Part shown: in pieces, positions 8,940-18,002 of the stretch | Layout: each line of letters begins with the position of its first letter | Numbering within the stretch: position 1 is the stretch's first letter | Origin: Irpex lacteus | Taxonomy: Eukaryota; Basidiomycota; Agaricomycetes; Polyporales; Irpicaceae | Length of the DNA: 26,845 bases | Direction: 5' to 3' | NCBI GenBank assembly: GCA_001986395.2 | Contig: MQVO02000122.1 | Span: forward strand, 1 to 26,845 | Translations under genes and position numbers: made by a program | The notes under the pieces: generated by a model | What the model was told of the DNA's origin: nothing | Seen by the model: only the letters and a program-made list of their open reading frames with translations | The model's database searches: none

Positions 8940-10228
8940 TGAGACACCTAGCCACACCCTAAAGAACACAAATACCAACCACCTAACCCTGAGAGGGCGA
9001 TAACGTGGCCAGTGATGGGTGGGGAGTGTATAGTGCGAGCGAAGGGGACCTCTGAGGCCCAGGTCTAACCCAAGGTCTCTGGGGGAAAGCGGGGGTAAAG
9101 CGAATGTAGATACCCACTAAAGTGAGTCTAGAGAGCACTCGACCGAGCACAAGGGGAGTAAAACAATGATAGAGCGAAGGGGAAATCGTAATAAAGCTCA
9201 AAAACCACACTATAACTAATAGCGAAGCGGCCGACGTAGCAACGAGCTCGGAGTGAGCGCAGAATCAAAGCAAAAGCAAAACAGACGTCCAGGCAAGTTA
9301 AAGGACGCCAGGCCGAGCTGAATAATGTAAAACAACGAAGCGAGCGAGCGGAAATCAACAATGAGCTCAAGAAACGGCTGGGAGGTCAAGAACGCAAAGG
9401 CCGACGCAATAAGACACAAATAACTCCTCGGGACCTCTGTCGCTGATGCTTGGTGGGTCAAGCGAGGCTTGTTGGAGCACCTAGGGGCCGTCGGGTACGC
9501 TGGCAGACGCAGTGGACGCAGTAGAACACAGGGAAACGCAGAAATCGCAGGGGAACGCAAACTCGGCCACAGAACTGAGGGGTGGACGATGGGGGGAGAG
9601 TCTATATTGGGTTCCTAACGATGGGTACAGGTGGTATATGTGTCTACGAGTGTCCATCAGTCAAAGGAACAGACCGGAATTGTAAGGGAAAGATAGGAAA
9701 GGGGTAAAGTCCGAAATATGACCGAGGCACCAAAACACGGCCGATAGGACCGAACAAGACGCCTCGGGGAGCCTCAGGATGTATGGCCGAGGGCCTTGGA
9801 ATGCACCTGAGTGATAGAGCAAGTGGGCCGAGTCATTTTGTGCCTTGGCCGCTCGAATTGGGCCGAGGTTTGGTCTGGTTGTGCGAGGCTCGATTCTGCC
9901 AATCATGCGCGCATTAGGAGGGTTAGACGTGGCCTGGAAAGTGTCTGCGAGCACTCCAAACACTAGGCAATCACATTTAGAGGTGAACCGAGCTATAGCG
10001 AGTAGGATTGGTGCCAACTGCTGACGGAGAGAGCAAGGGATTAAGGAAATGGTCGAGAGCGCAAGGAGTGAGGTACGGGCCTCGGACCTCGGCCCAGAGG
10101 TATAGTGAGAGCAAGCGAGAGGTTCTGGGAGCTGAAGCGAGATGATAGAAGGGTGGGCCGAGCAAGAGAAAAGGTCATAGTTGAGCCGTATGGCCTAGTT
10201 TGCGGTCCAGCGTTTGAGCCACGTATCA
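8940..10228 (-). repeat. LTR 1 (3' LTR in sense orientation)
   Basis: It runs from TGAGACACC to ACGTATCA and is preceded by CCGC. Its private difference is A at 9528 where LTRs 2 and 3 have G, a CpG-to-CpA change. It contains several open frames of 60-120 codons that are not conserved features and are not annotated. TATA and poly(A) signals are not clear. Confidence 0.92.
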
Positions 10229-10242
10229 TCCTCCTCCCTACT
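10229..10242 (-). other. Polypurine tract, unit A
   Basis: On the minus strand AGTAGGGAGGAGGA directly abuts the start of the LTR, as expected for the plus-strand primer of an LTR retrotransposon. The TAG stop codon of the Gag ORF lies inside it, so coding runs to the last possible base. A second copy of its core, TTCAGTAGGGAGGA, lies 53 bp further inside at 10285-10298, within the ORF. Confidence 0.8.
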
Positions 10243-12643
10243 GAAATCCCAAGTCGTCCTCGACTTCTCCTGAGCAAATGCATGTCCTCCCTACTGAAGC
10301 GAAGACTGTGGGGCCATTGTATGTGCTTGGCCGACGTCCTCGGCCCTTTTGATAGCCTGCCCACTGGTGGCCGCGCTTGAACCTCCAAATGATGCCCACG
10401 CATGTTAGAGCGAGCAGGGCGACCAGAACCACCAAAAGCATCTCGGCCCGTAGAGCGTAGTGGCACTGAATGATCATCCAGCATAACAGAGAGTCGCTCC
10501 CATGCCACAGCAGGCTTCCAGCTTGTCGGCCATGCGCTGTAAGCCTTGGGAAGACTAAGATCGCGTATAGCAGACATATCATGGCTCGACTCCAGCCACC
10601 GGACATGGATAGATCCTTGGAGCGTTGGAGCGAGGTCTTTGCTGTGCGGCAGGTGAGCAATGGATTCTCAGCGAAGCTCTCCACCACTACAGGCGCAGCC
10701 AGGGGGGTAGTGACGAATAGGTGCTCGCTAGAGGTGACTAGAAGAGGTGACATGGTTGGGAAAGGCCTGGATGATGACAGCCGAGGAGAAAGACCAAAGT
10801 CCGAGCTCAAAAATGGCAGAGCCTCTAGATCATGAAGGGGAGAGCTAGATGCCTCGGATATAGCCTCGCTTGTCTCGTAGACCTCGCTAGGGGCCCAGGG
10901 AGCTGATGGAGAAGTGCTCGGCTCAGGTATGCCCAAACCCGGCTGAGTTTCCACCATACTGCTCTCGGCTAGCGGAGTAAGACCCAGAGAAGTCGAAGAG
11001 ATGGCCGGAGATAATGTTCCTGCGCCCAGCTTTGTCTCGGACCTATCCCCAAACTCGTCTGCTACCTCTAGCATGTCCGTAGGAGGCCTCGGCTCGGTCG
11101 CTGCAGCAAGAATCGACGAGCCAGACGAGGCTGCAGTTCGTTGCTCTGAGCTCAGGAGGAGCTTGATCCGAGCAGCTACTAGAGCCTTGCAGTCCTCGTA
11201 GATCCACTCTGGGATGCTCACCGAGTTCTCGCTTGGATCAGGGGTGGCGGCGGTCAATACTGGAGAAACTTCGGCCAACTGGCAAGAGGGAGATGAAGGC
11301 TGATAGGAAGTGTCCGACGCTCTTGCCAGATCATCAGGAAACACCTCGGACGAAGTCCGATAGGAGGGTGGTGCCTCGGCTGGAGGTGCAGAAACATGGT
11401 GAGGACTCAGGGGAATGGTCGGAGAGGGCTCCTGATACCTCGCTTGAGCTTCGGAAACATGGCGGCCAAAGTCCGAGCGCATTTGTTGACTTTGCTCTTG
11501 TCTGAGAGCTTGTACTTCGCGCTCCAAAACTCGAATACGGTCCTGTAGAGCCACAGCGTAGGGTGTGCTCGGGGAACAAGAAAAGGATGGCCTAGAGGCC
11601 TCGGCATACATCCAAGACTGCAGCAAAGGCGGTCCTGCTACGTCCGAGCGACAATTGTGCCATTCGGCAACCCTCTCTCGCATGCACGACCCAGGTAGAC
11701 TTCGAGGAATGTAGCGGCCAGAGGGTAAGACGAGCTGCCCAGCAGGATTACGCTGAATTCGGCCGGCCTGAAGATCCTCTCTTGCAGCTACGCAGGAGCG
11801 AACTCTACAACCGAGTTTGCCGCAGTAATGACAGGAGGAAGCGATGGAAAGGAAGGATGAGGAGGTTGGCCAATGGGGGAAAGCTTCTGGAGGCTGCCGT
11901 AGTGCTTGCTGATCATCTGGTCGGAGGTCCGAGCGCATAGAGCGCGGAGTAGGATGGGTAGGAGGCGAGAGAGAGGTAGGAACCGAGGGAGCGGCCGAAG
12001 TTTCATGCAAAAGAAACAGCATGGCCTCGTTCACAACCTCCATTGAGTAACTCTCGCTCGGCCCAACCTCTGGAGACTTGATTTGAAGTCGGAGAGCGAT
12101 CCGAGGCAGTTCTGAGCTAACGGCCTCCATGCACCAACGATCCTGATCCAGACTGGAGATCTTGCCATGTTGAATGAGCCAAGTAGACTGCGTTCGGAAC
12201 GAGCGGAAAAACTCGGCCCAATCGCCTAGTGTTCTGAATCCTCTGGCTCGCCAATACTGTACATACCCCAGAAGGCCTTGACGAGTATACCAGGCTGATG
12301 CACAAGCACCTGGGTAGAGTCGGTAGACGTCGCTTTTCCAAGAAGTATAGGAATGGGGCGGGGAATAGGTCGCCAAAAGCTCCCACTGGTCGGCCACAGT
12401 AAGCGGAACGTACAGGAGGCCATACTGCTTTCTCTCTGCATCTCCCTGTATCCCAGCTCGGCCAAACAGCATCTCCAAGTCCAGAAAGTATCGGTCCAAG
12501 GTCCTGGGCTCTCTCGGATCGAACCTCGGTGCAAGGTGTTCGTTGGAAAGTGGCATATGAAGATAAGAAGAGTCCATGATGATAAGCGAGCGAGAATTCA
12601 AAGTGGTGGCAAAGAAAGTAGTAGAACTGGTACCAGGAGACAA
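10238..12643 (-). CDS. gag: Gag-like protein with zinc knuckle and C-terminal membrane segment, unit A
   Basis: 801 residues filling nearly the whole internal region. Residues 38 to about 215 (from APRFDPREPRTLDRYFLDLE) match the capsid-like region of basidiomycete retrotransposon Gags. A zinc-knuckle-like motif spans 271-284 with C271, C274, C279 and C284, so cysteine replaces the usual histidine. It is followed by RNPAGQLVLPSGRYIPRSLPG, a stretch I associate with Agaricomycete Gags. A short coiled coil lies at about 366-388 (RIRVLEREVQALRQEQ), then a Ser/Pro/Glu-rich linker. The C-terminus has a hydrophobic stretch at 687-700 and a strong transmembrane segment at about 735-754, followed by a basic stretch. 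No protease or reverse transcriptase is present. The first ATG is at 12643; MDSSYLHM at codon 23 is an alternative start. The protein is presumably a particle-forming structural protein, and the membrane segment is unusual. Confidence 0.85.
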   Translation of the reverse strand: MSPGTSSTTFFATTLNSRSLIIMDSSYLHMPLSNEHLAPRFDPREPRTLDRYFLDLEMLFGRAGIQGDAERKQYGLLYVPLTVADQWELLATYSPPHSYTSWKSDVYRLYPGACASAWYTRQGLLGYVQYWRARGFRTLGDWAEFFRSFRTQSTWLIQHGKISSLDQDRWCMEAVSSELPRIALRLQIKSPEVGPSESYSMEVVNEAMLFLLHETSAAPSVPTSLSPPTHPTPRSMRSDLRPDDQQALRQPPEAFPHWPTSSSFLSIASSCHYCGKLGCRVRSCVAAREDLQAGRIQRNPAGQLVLPSGRYIPRSLPGSCMRERVAEWHNCRSDVAGPPLLQSWMYAEASRPSFSCSPSTPYAVALQDRIRVLEREVQALRQEQSQQMRSDFGRHVSEAQARYQEPSPTIPLSPHHVSAPPAEAPPSYRTSSEVFPDDLARASDTSYQPSSPSCQLAEVSPVLTAATPDPSENSVSIPEWIYEDCKALVAARIKLLLSSEQRTAASSGSSILAAATEPRPPTDMLEVADEFGDRSETKLGAGTLSPAISSTSLGLTPLAESSMVETQPGLGIPEPSTSPSAPWAPSEVYETSEAISEASSSPLHDLEALPFLSSDFGLSPRLSSSRPFPTMSPLLVTSSEHLFVTTPLAAPVVVESFAENPLLTCRTAKTSLQRSKDLSMSGGWSRAMICLLYAILVFPRLTAHGRQAGSLLWHGSDSLLCWMIIQCHYALRAEMLLVVLVALLALTCVGIIWRFKRGHQWAGYQKGRGRRPSTYNGPTVFASVGRTCICSGEVEDDLGFQ
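10285..10298 (-). repeat. Second copy of the polypurine core, unit A
   Basis: TTCAGTAGGGAGGA on the minus strand is identical to the core of the terminal tract at 10232-10245. Here it is read in frame within the Gag C-terminal tail. It could be a secondary plus-strand priming site or a trace of a small internal duplication. Confidence 0.6.
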
Positions 12644-12804
12644 AGCGAGGTCTGAAACTGATGGAGTATGATGTCCGAAGGGGTTTTATGATGAAAGGGT
12701 GCTGAAGCGAAGTGAATAGAGTACGAAGTGAACGTAATAAGAGTGAAGACGAAGCTAGGCCAAACAAGTAAGAGTTAGACTTGGTAGCCTCAAGGAAAAG
12801 CCCC

Positions 12805-12821
12805 CCTCGCGGTGGGCTCCA
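12805..12821 (-). other. Primer-binding site, unit A
   Basis: Three bases after the CA end of the LTR, the sense strand reads TGGAGCCCACCGCGAGG. It starts with the TGG needed to pair with a tRNA CCA end. The implied tRNA would have U before CCA, which fits tRNA-Cys, but I cannot check this against the host. The same bases can fold as AGCCC with GGGCT, so part of it may be a leader hairpin. Confidence 0.6.
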
Positions 12822-12824
12822 AAA

Positions 12825-14113
12825 TGAGACACCTAGCCACACCCTAAAGAACACAAATACCAACCACCTAACCCTGAGAGGGCGATAACGTGGCCAGTGA
12901 TGGGTGGGGAGTGTATAGTGCGAGCGAAGGGGACCTCTGAGGCCCAGGTCTAACCCAAGGTCTCTGGGGGAAAGCGGGGGTAAAGCGAATGTAGATACCC
13001 ACTAAAGTGAGTCTAGAGAGCACTCGACCGAGCACAAGGGGAGTAAAACAATGATAGAGCGAAGGGGAAATCGTAATAAAGCTCAAAAACCACACTATAA
13101 CTAATAGCGAAGCGGCCGACGTAGCAACGAGCTCGGAGTGAGCGCAGAATCAAAGCAAAAGCAAAACAGACGTCCAGGCAAGTTAAAGGACGCCAGGCCG
13201 AGCTGAATAATGTAAAACAACGAAGCGAGCGAGCGGAAATCAACAATGAGCTCAAGAAACGGCTGGGAGGTCAAGAACGCAAAGGCCGACGCAATAAGAC
13301 ACAAATAACTCCTCGGGACCTCTGTCGCTGATGCTTGGTGGGTCAAGCGAGGCTTGTTGGAGCACCTAGGGGCCGTCGGGTACGCTGGCAGACGCAGTGG
13401 ACGCAGTAGAACGCAGGGAAACGCAGAAATCGCAGGGGAACGCAAACTCGGCCACAGAACTGAGGGGTGGACGATGGGGGGAGAGTCTATATTGGGTTCC
13501 TAACGATGGGTACAGGTGGTATATGTGTCTACGAGTGTCCATCAGTCAAAGGAACAGACCGGAATTGTAAGGGAAAGATAGGAAAGGGGTAAAGTCCGAA
13601 ATATGACCGAGGCACCAAAACACGGCCGATAGGACCGAACAAGACGCCTCGGGGAGCCTCAGGATGTATGGCCGAGGGCCTTGGAATGCACCTGAGTGAT
13701 AGAGCAAGTGGGCCGAGTCATTTTGTGCCTTGGCCGCTCGAATTGGGCCGAGGTTTGGTCTGGTTGTGCGAGGCTCGATTCTGCCAATCATGCGCGCATT
13801 AGGAGGGTTAGACGTGGCCTGGAAAGTGTCTGCGAGCACTCCAAACACTAGGCAATCACATTTAGAGGTGAACCGAGCTATAGCGAGTAGGATTGGTGCC
13901 AACTGCTGACGGAGAGAGCAAGGGATTAAGGAAATGGTCGAGAGCGCAAGGTGTGAGGTACGGGCCTCGGACCTCGGCCCAGAGGTATAGTGAGAGCAAG
14001 CGAGAGGTTCTGGGAGCTGAAGCGAGATGATAGAAGGGTGGGCCGAGCAAGAGAAAAGGTCATAGTTGAGCCGTATGGCCTAGTTTGCGGTCCAGCGTTT
14101 GAGCCACGTATCA
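12825..14113 (-). repeat. LTR 2 (shared middle LTR)
   Basis: Same ends and length as LTR 1, offset by exactly 3885. Its private change is T at 13952, a transversion where the others have A. It serves as 5' LTR of unit A and 3' LTR of unit B. No target duplication surrounds it, which argues for recombination between LTRs instead of a second insertion. Confidence 0.92.
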
Positions 14114-14127
14114 TCCTCCTCCCTACT
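14114..14127 (-). other. Polypurine tract, unit B
   Basis: Identical to the tract of unit A and in the same position next to LTR 2, again overlapping the Gag stop codon. The inner copy of its core is at 14170-14183. Confidence 0.8.
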
Positions 14128-16528
14128 GAAATCCCAAGTCGTCCTCGACTTCTCCTGAGCAAATGCATGTCCTCCCTACTGAAGCGAAGACTGTGGGGCC
14201 ATTGTATGTGCTTGGCCGACGTCCTCGGCCCTTTTGATAGCCTGCCCACTGGTGGCCGCGCTTGAACCTCCAAATGATGCCCACGCATGTTAGAGCGAGC
14301 AGGGCGACCAGAACCACCAAAAGCATCTCGGCCCGTAGAGCGTAGTGGCACTGAATGATCATCCAGCATAACAGAGAGTCGCTCCCATGCCACAGCAGGC
14401 TTCCAGCTTGTCGGCCATGCGCTGTAAGCCTTGGGAAGACTAAGATCGCGTATAGCAGACATATCATGGCTCGACTCCAGCCACCGGACATGGATAGATC
14501 CTTGGAGCGTTGGAGCGAGGTCTTTGCTGTGCGGCAGGTGAGCAATGGATTCTCAGCGAAGCTCTCCACCACTACAGGCGCAGCCAGGGGGGTAGTGACG
14601 AATAGGTGCTCGCTAGAGGTGACTAGAAGAGGTGACATGGTTGGGAAAGGCCTGGATGATGACAGCCGAGGAGAAAGACCAAAGTCCGAGCTCAAAAATG
14701 GCAGAGCCTCTAGATCATGAAGGGGAGAGCTAGATGCCTCGGATATAGCCTCGCTTGTCTCGTAGACCTCGCTAGGGGCCCAGGGAGCTGATGGAGAAGT
14801 GCTCGGCTCAGGTATGCCCAAACCCGGCTGAGTTTCCACCATACTGCTCTCGGCTAGCGGAGTAAGACCCAGAGAAGTCGAAGAGATGGCCGGAGATAAT
14901 GTTCCTGCGCCCAGCTTTGTCTCGGACCTATCCCCAAACTCGTCTGCTACCTCTAGCATGTCCGTAGGAGGCCTCGGCTCGGTCGCTGCAGCAAGAATCG
15001 ACGAGCCAGACGAGGCTGCAGTTCGTTGCTCTGAGCTCAGGAGGAGCTTGATCCGAGCAGCTACTAGAGCCTTGCAGTCCTCGTAGATCCACTCTGGGAT
15101 GCTCACCGAGTTCTCGCTTGGATCAGGGGTGGCGGCGGTCAATACTGGAGAAACTTCGGCCAACTGGCAAGAGGGAGATGAAGGCTGATAGGAAGTGTCC
15201 GACGCTCTTGCCAGATCATCAGGAAACACCTCGGACGAAGTCCGATAGGAGGGTGGTGCCTCGGCTGGAGGTGCAGAAACATGGTGAGGACTCAGGGGAA
15301 TGGTCGGAGAGGGCTCCTGATACCTCGCTTGAGCTTCGGAAACATGGCGGCCAAAGTCCGAGCGCATTTGTTGACTTTGCTCTTGTCTGAGAGCTTGTAC
15401 TTCGCGCTCCAAAACTCGAATACGGTCCTGTAGAGCCACAGCGTAGGGTGTGCTCGGGGAACAAGAAAAGGATGGCCTAGAGGCCTCGGCATACATCCAA
15501 GACTGCAGCAAAGGCGGTCCTGCTACGTCCGAGCGACAATTGTGCCATTCGGCAACCCTCTCTCGCATGCACGACCCAGGTAGACTTCGAGGAATGTAGC
15601 GGCCAGAGGGTAAGACGAGCTGCCCAGCAGGATTACGCTGAATTCGGCCGGCCTGAAGATCCTCTCTTGCAGCTACGCAGGAGCGAACTCTACAACCGAG
15701 TTTGCCGCAGTAATGACAGGAGGAAGCGATGGAAAGGAAGGATGAGGAGGTTGGCCAATGGGGGAAAGCTTCTGGAGGCTGCCGTAGTGCTTGCTGATCA
15801 TCTGGTCGGAGGTCCGAGCGCATAGAGCGCGGAGTAGGATGGGTAGGAGGCGAGAGAGAGGTAGGAACCGAGGGAGCGGCCGAAGTTTCATGCAAAAGAA
15901 ACAGCATGGCCTCGTTCACAACCTCCATTGAGTAACTCTCGCTCGGCCCAACCTCTGGAGACTTGATTTGAAGTCGGAGAGCGATCCGAGGCAGTTCTGA
16001 GCTAACGGCCTCCATGCACCAACGATCCTGATCCAGACTGGAGATCTTGCCATGTTGAATGAGCCAAGTAGACTGCGTTCGGAACGAGCGGAAAAACTCG
16101 GCCCAATCGCCTAGTGTTCTGAATCCTCTGGCTCGCCAATACTGTACATACCCCAGAAGGCCTTGACGAGTATACCAGGCTGATGCACAAGCACCTGGGT
16201 AGAGTCGGTAGACGTCGCTTTTCCAAGAAGTATAGGAATGGGGCGGGGAATAGGTCGCCAAAAGCTCCCACTGGTCGGCCACAGTAAGCGGAACGTACAG
16301 GAGGCCATACTGCTTTCTCTCTGCATCTCCCTGTATCCCAGCTCGGCCAAACAGCATCTCCAAGTCCAGAAAGTATCGGTCCAAGGTCCTGGGCTCTCTC
16401 GGATCGAACCTCGGTGCAAGGTGTTCGTTGGAAAGTGGCATATGAAGATAAGAAGAGTCCATGATGATAAGCGAGCGAGAATTCAAAGTGGTGGCAAAGA
16501 AAGTAGTAGAACTGGTACCAGGAGACAA
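14123..16528 (-). CDS. gag: Gag-like protein, unit B
   Basis: The 801-residue translation is identical to that of unit A, exactly 3885 bp away, so both units are intact and potentially expressed from their 5' LTRs. Domain order is capsid-like region, CCCC zinc knuckle at 271-284, LVLPSGRYIPRSLPG block, short coiled coil, Ser/Pro-rich linker and C-terminal transmembrane segment at about 735-754. Sequence identity between the copies means they were separated very recently or are being homogenised. Unit B has the outer 5' LTR (LTR 3), so a transcript starting there could cover this unit alone or read through both units. Confidence 0.85.
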   Translation of the reverse strand: MSPGTSSTTFFATTLNSRSLIIMDSSYLHMPLSNEHLAPRFDPREPRTLDRYFLDLEMLFGRAGIQGDAERKQYGLLYVPLTVADQWELLATYSPPHSYTSWKSDVYRLYPGACASAWYTRQGLLGYVQYWRARGFRTLGDWAEFFRSFRTQSTWLIQHGKISSLDQDRWCMEAVSSELPRIALRLQIKSPEVGPSESYSMEVVNEAMLFLLHETSAAPSVPTSLSPPTHPTPRSMRSDLRPDDQQALRQPPEAFPHWPTSSSFLSIASSCHYCGKLGCRVRSCVAAREDLQAGRIQRNPAGQLVLPSGRYIPRSLPGSCMRERVAEWHNCRSDVAGPPLLQSWMYAEASRPSFSCSPSTPYAVALQDRIRVLEREVQALRQEQSQQMRSDFGRHVSEAQARYQEPSPTIPLSPHHVSAPPAEAPPSYRTSSEVFPDDLARASDTSYQPSSPSCQLAEVSPVLTAATPDPSENSVSIPEWIYEDCKALVAARIKLLLSSEQRTAASSGSSILAAATEPRPPTDMLEVADEFGDRSETKLGAGTLSPAISSTSLGLTPLAESSMVETQPGLGIPEPSTSPSAPWAPSEVYETSEAISEASSSPLHDLEALPFLSSDFGLSPRLSSSRPFPTMSPLLVTSSEHLFVTTPLAAPVVVESFAENPLLTCRTAKTSLQRSKDLSMSGGWSRAMICLLYAILVFPRLTAHGRQAGSLLWHGSDSLLCWMIIQCHYALRAEMLLVVLVALLALTCVGIIWRFKRGHQWAGYQKGRGRRPSTYNGPTVFASVGRTCICSGEVEDDLGFQ

Positions 16529-16689
16529 AGCGAGGTCTGAAACTGATGGAGTATGATGTCCGAAGGGGTTTTATGATGAAAGGGTGCTGAAGCGAAGTGA
16601 ATAGAGTACGAAGTGAACGTAATAAGAGTGAAGACGAAGCTAGGCCAAACAAGTAAGAGTTAGACTTGGTAGCCTCAAGGAAAAGCCCC

Positions 16690-16706
16690 CCTCGCGGTGG
16701 GCTCCA
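16690..16706 (-). other. Primer-binding site, unit B
   Basis: Identical to the site in unit A and three bases from LTR 3. As this lies beside the outer 5' LTR, it is the site expected to prime minus-strand synthesis of a full-length transcript. Confidence 0.6.
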
Positions 16707-16709
16707 AAA

Positions 16710-17998
16710 TGAGACACCTAGCCACACCCTAAAGAACACAAATACCAACCACCTAACCCTGAGAGGGCGATAACGTGGCCAGTGATGGGTGGGGAGTGTA
16801 TAGTGCGAGCGAAGGGGACCTCTGAGGCCCAGGTCTAACCCAAGGTCTCTGGGGGAAAGCGGGGGTAAAGCGAATGTAGATACCCACTAAAGTGAGTCTA
16901 GAGAGCACTCGACCGAGCACAAGGGGAGTAAAACAATGATAGAGCGAAGGGGAAATCGTAATAAAGCTCAAAAACCACACTATAACTAATAGCGAAGCGG
17001 CCAACGTAGCAACGAGCTCGGAGTGAGCGCAGAATCAAAGCAAAAGCAAAACAGACGTCCAGGCAAGTTAAAGGACGCCAGGCCGAGCTGAATAATGTAA
17101 AACAACGAAGCGAGCGAGCGGAAATCAACAATGAGCTCAAGAAACGGCTGGGAGGTCAAGAACGCAAAGGCCGACGCAATAAGACACAAATAACTCCTCG
17201 GGACCTCTGTCGCTGATGCTTGGTGGGTCAAGCGAGGCTTGTTGGAGCACCTAGGGGCCGTCGGGTACGCTGGCAGACGCAGTGGACGCAGTAGAACGCA
17301 GGGAAACGCAGAAATCGCAGGGGAACGCAAACTCGGCCACAGAACTGAGGGGTGGACGATGGGGGGAGAGTCTATATTGGGTTCCTAACGATGGGTACAG
17401 GTGGTATATGTGTCTACGAGTGTCCATCAGTCAAAGGAACAGACCGGAATTGTAAGGGAAAGATAGGAAAGGGGTAAAGTCCGAAATATGACCGAGGCAC
17501 CAAAACACGGCCGATAGGACCGAACAAGACGCCTCGGGGAGCCTCAGGATGTATGGCCGAGGGCCTTGGAATGCACCTGAGTGATAGAGCAAGTGGGCCG
17601 AGTCATTTTGTGCCTTGGCCGCTCGAATTGGGCCGAGGTTTGGTCTGGTTGTGCGAGGCTCGATTCTGCCAATCATGCGCGCATTAGGAGGGTTAGACGT
17701 GGCCTGGAAAGTGTCTGCGAGCACTCCAAACACTAGGCAATCACATTTAGAGGTGAACCGAGCTATAGCGAGTAGGATTGGTGCCAACTGCTGACGGAGA
17801 GAGCAAGGGATTAAGGAAATGGTCGAGAGCGCAAGGAGTGAGGTACGGGCCTCGGACCTCGGCCCAGAGGTATAGTGAGAGCAAGCGAGAGGTTCTGGGA
17901 GCTGAAGCGAGATGATAGAAGGGTGGGCCGAGCAAGAGAAAAGGTCATAGTTGAGCCGTATGGCCTAGTTTGCGGTCCAGCGTTTGAGCCACGTATCA
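16710..17998 (-). repeat. LTR 3 (outer 5' LTR in sense orientation)
   Basis: Same ends and length as the other LTRs. Its private change is A at 17003 where LTRs 1 and 2 have G, a CpG-to-CpA change. After its CA end the genome continues CCGC and then the remainder of the split 28-bp unit. Confidence 0.92.
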
Positions 17999-18002
17999 CC
18001 GC
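17999..18002. other. Right target-site duplication (CCGC)
   Basis: Matches 8936-8939 on the other side of the element. With the shared A it may be read as ACCGC. Confidence 0.7.

Larger units (their letters stand above)
8940..17998 (-). mobile_element. Tandem Gag-only LTR retrotransposon (LTR-int-LTR-int-LTR)
   Basis: Three 1289-bp LTRs flank two 2596-bp internal regions with an exact 3885-bp period. Each LTR starts TG and ends CA. Target duplications appear only at the outermost ends, so one insertion was followed by tandem expansion. The sense strand is minus: the primer-binding site lies next to the LTR on the right of each internal region and the polypurine tract next to the LTR on the left. 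Each unit encodes one 801-aa Gag-like protein and no Pol domains, so replication enzymes must come from another element. I saw one private base change in each LTR, which implies a very recent event. The superfamily cannot be assigned without Pol. A 4-5 bp target duplication fits Ty3 or Copia types. Confidence 0.9.

Noticed and set aside
8950..8985. CCCTAA-like bases at the LTR edge as telomeric repeat
   Set aside because: Only isolated CCCTAA and CTAACCC occurrences, with no tandem array.
9216..10165. Open frames of 60-120 codons within the LTRs
   Set aside because: They occur in all three LTRs only because the LTRs are nearly identical. None has a domain or start context, and LTRs of this type are normally non-coding.
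10229..12824. Search for protease, reverse transcriptase, RNase H or integrase in the internal region
   Set aside because: No frame shows such motifs as YxDD or HHCC, and one Gag ORF occupies almost the entire region.
12117..12863. 248-codon minus-strand frame overlapping the Gag start and the LTR
   Set aside because: It overlaps Gag in another frame, runs across the primer-binding site into the LTR and shows no recognised domain.
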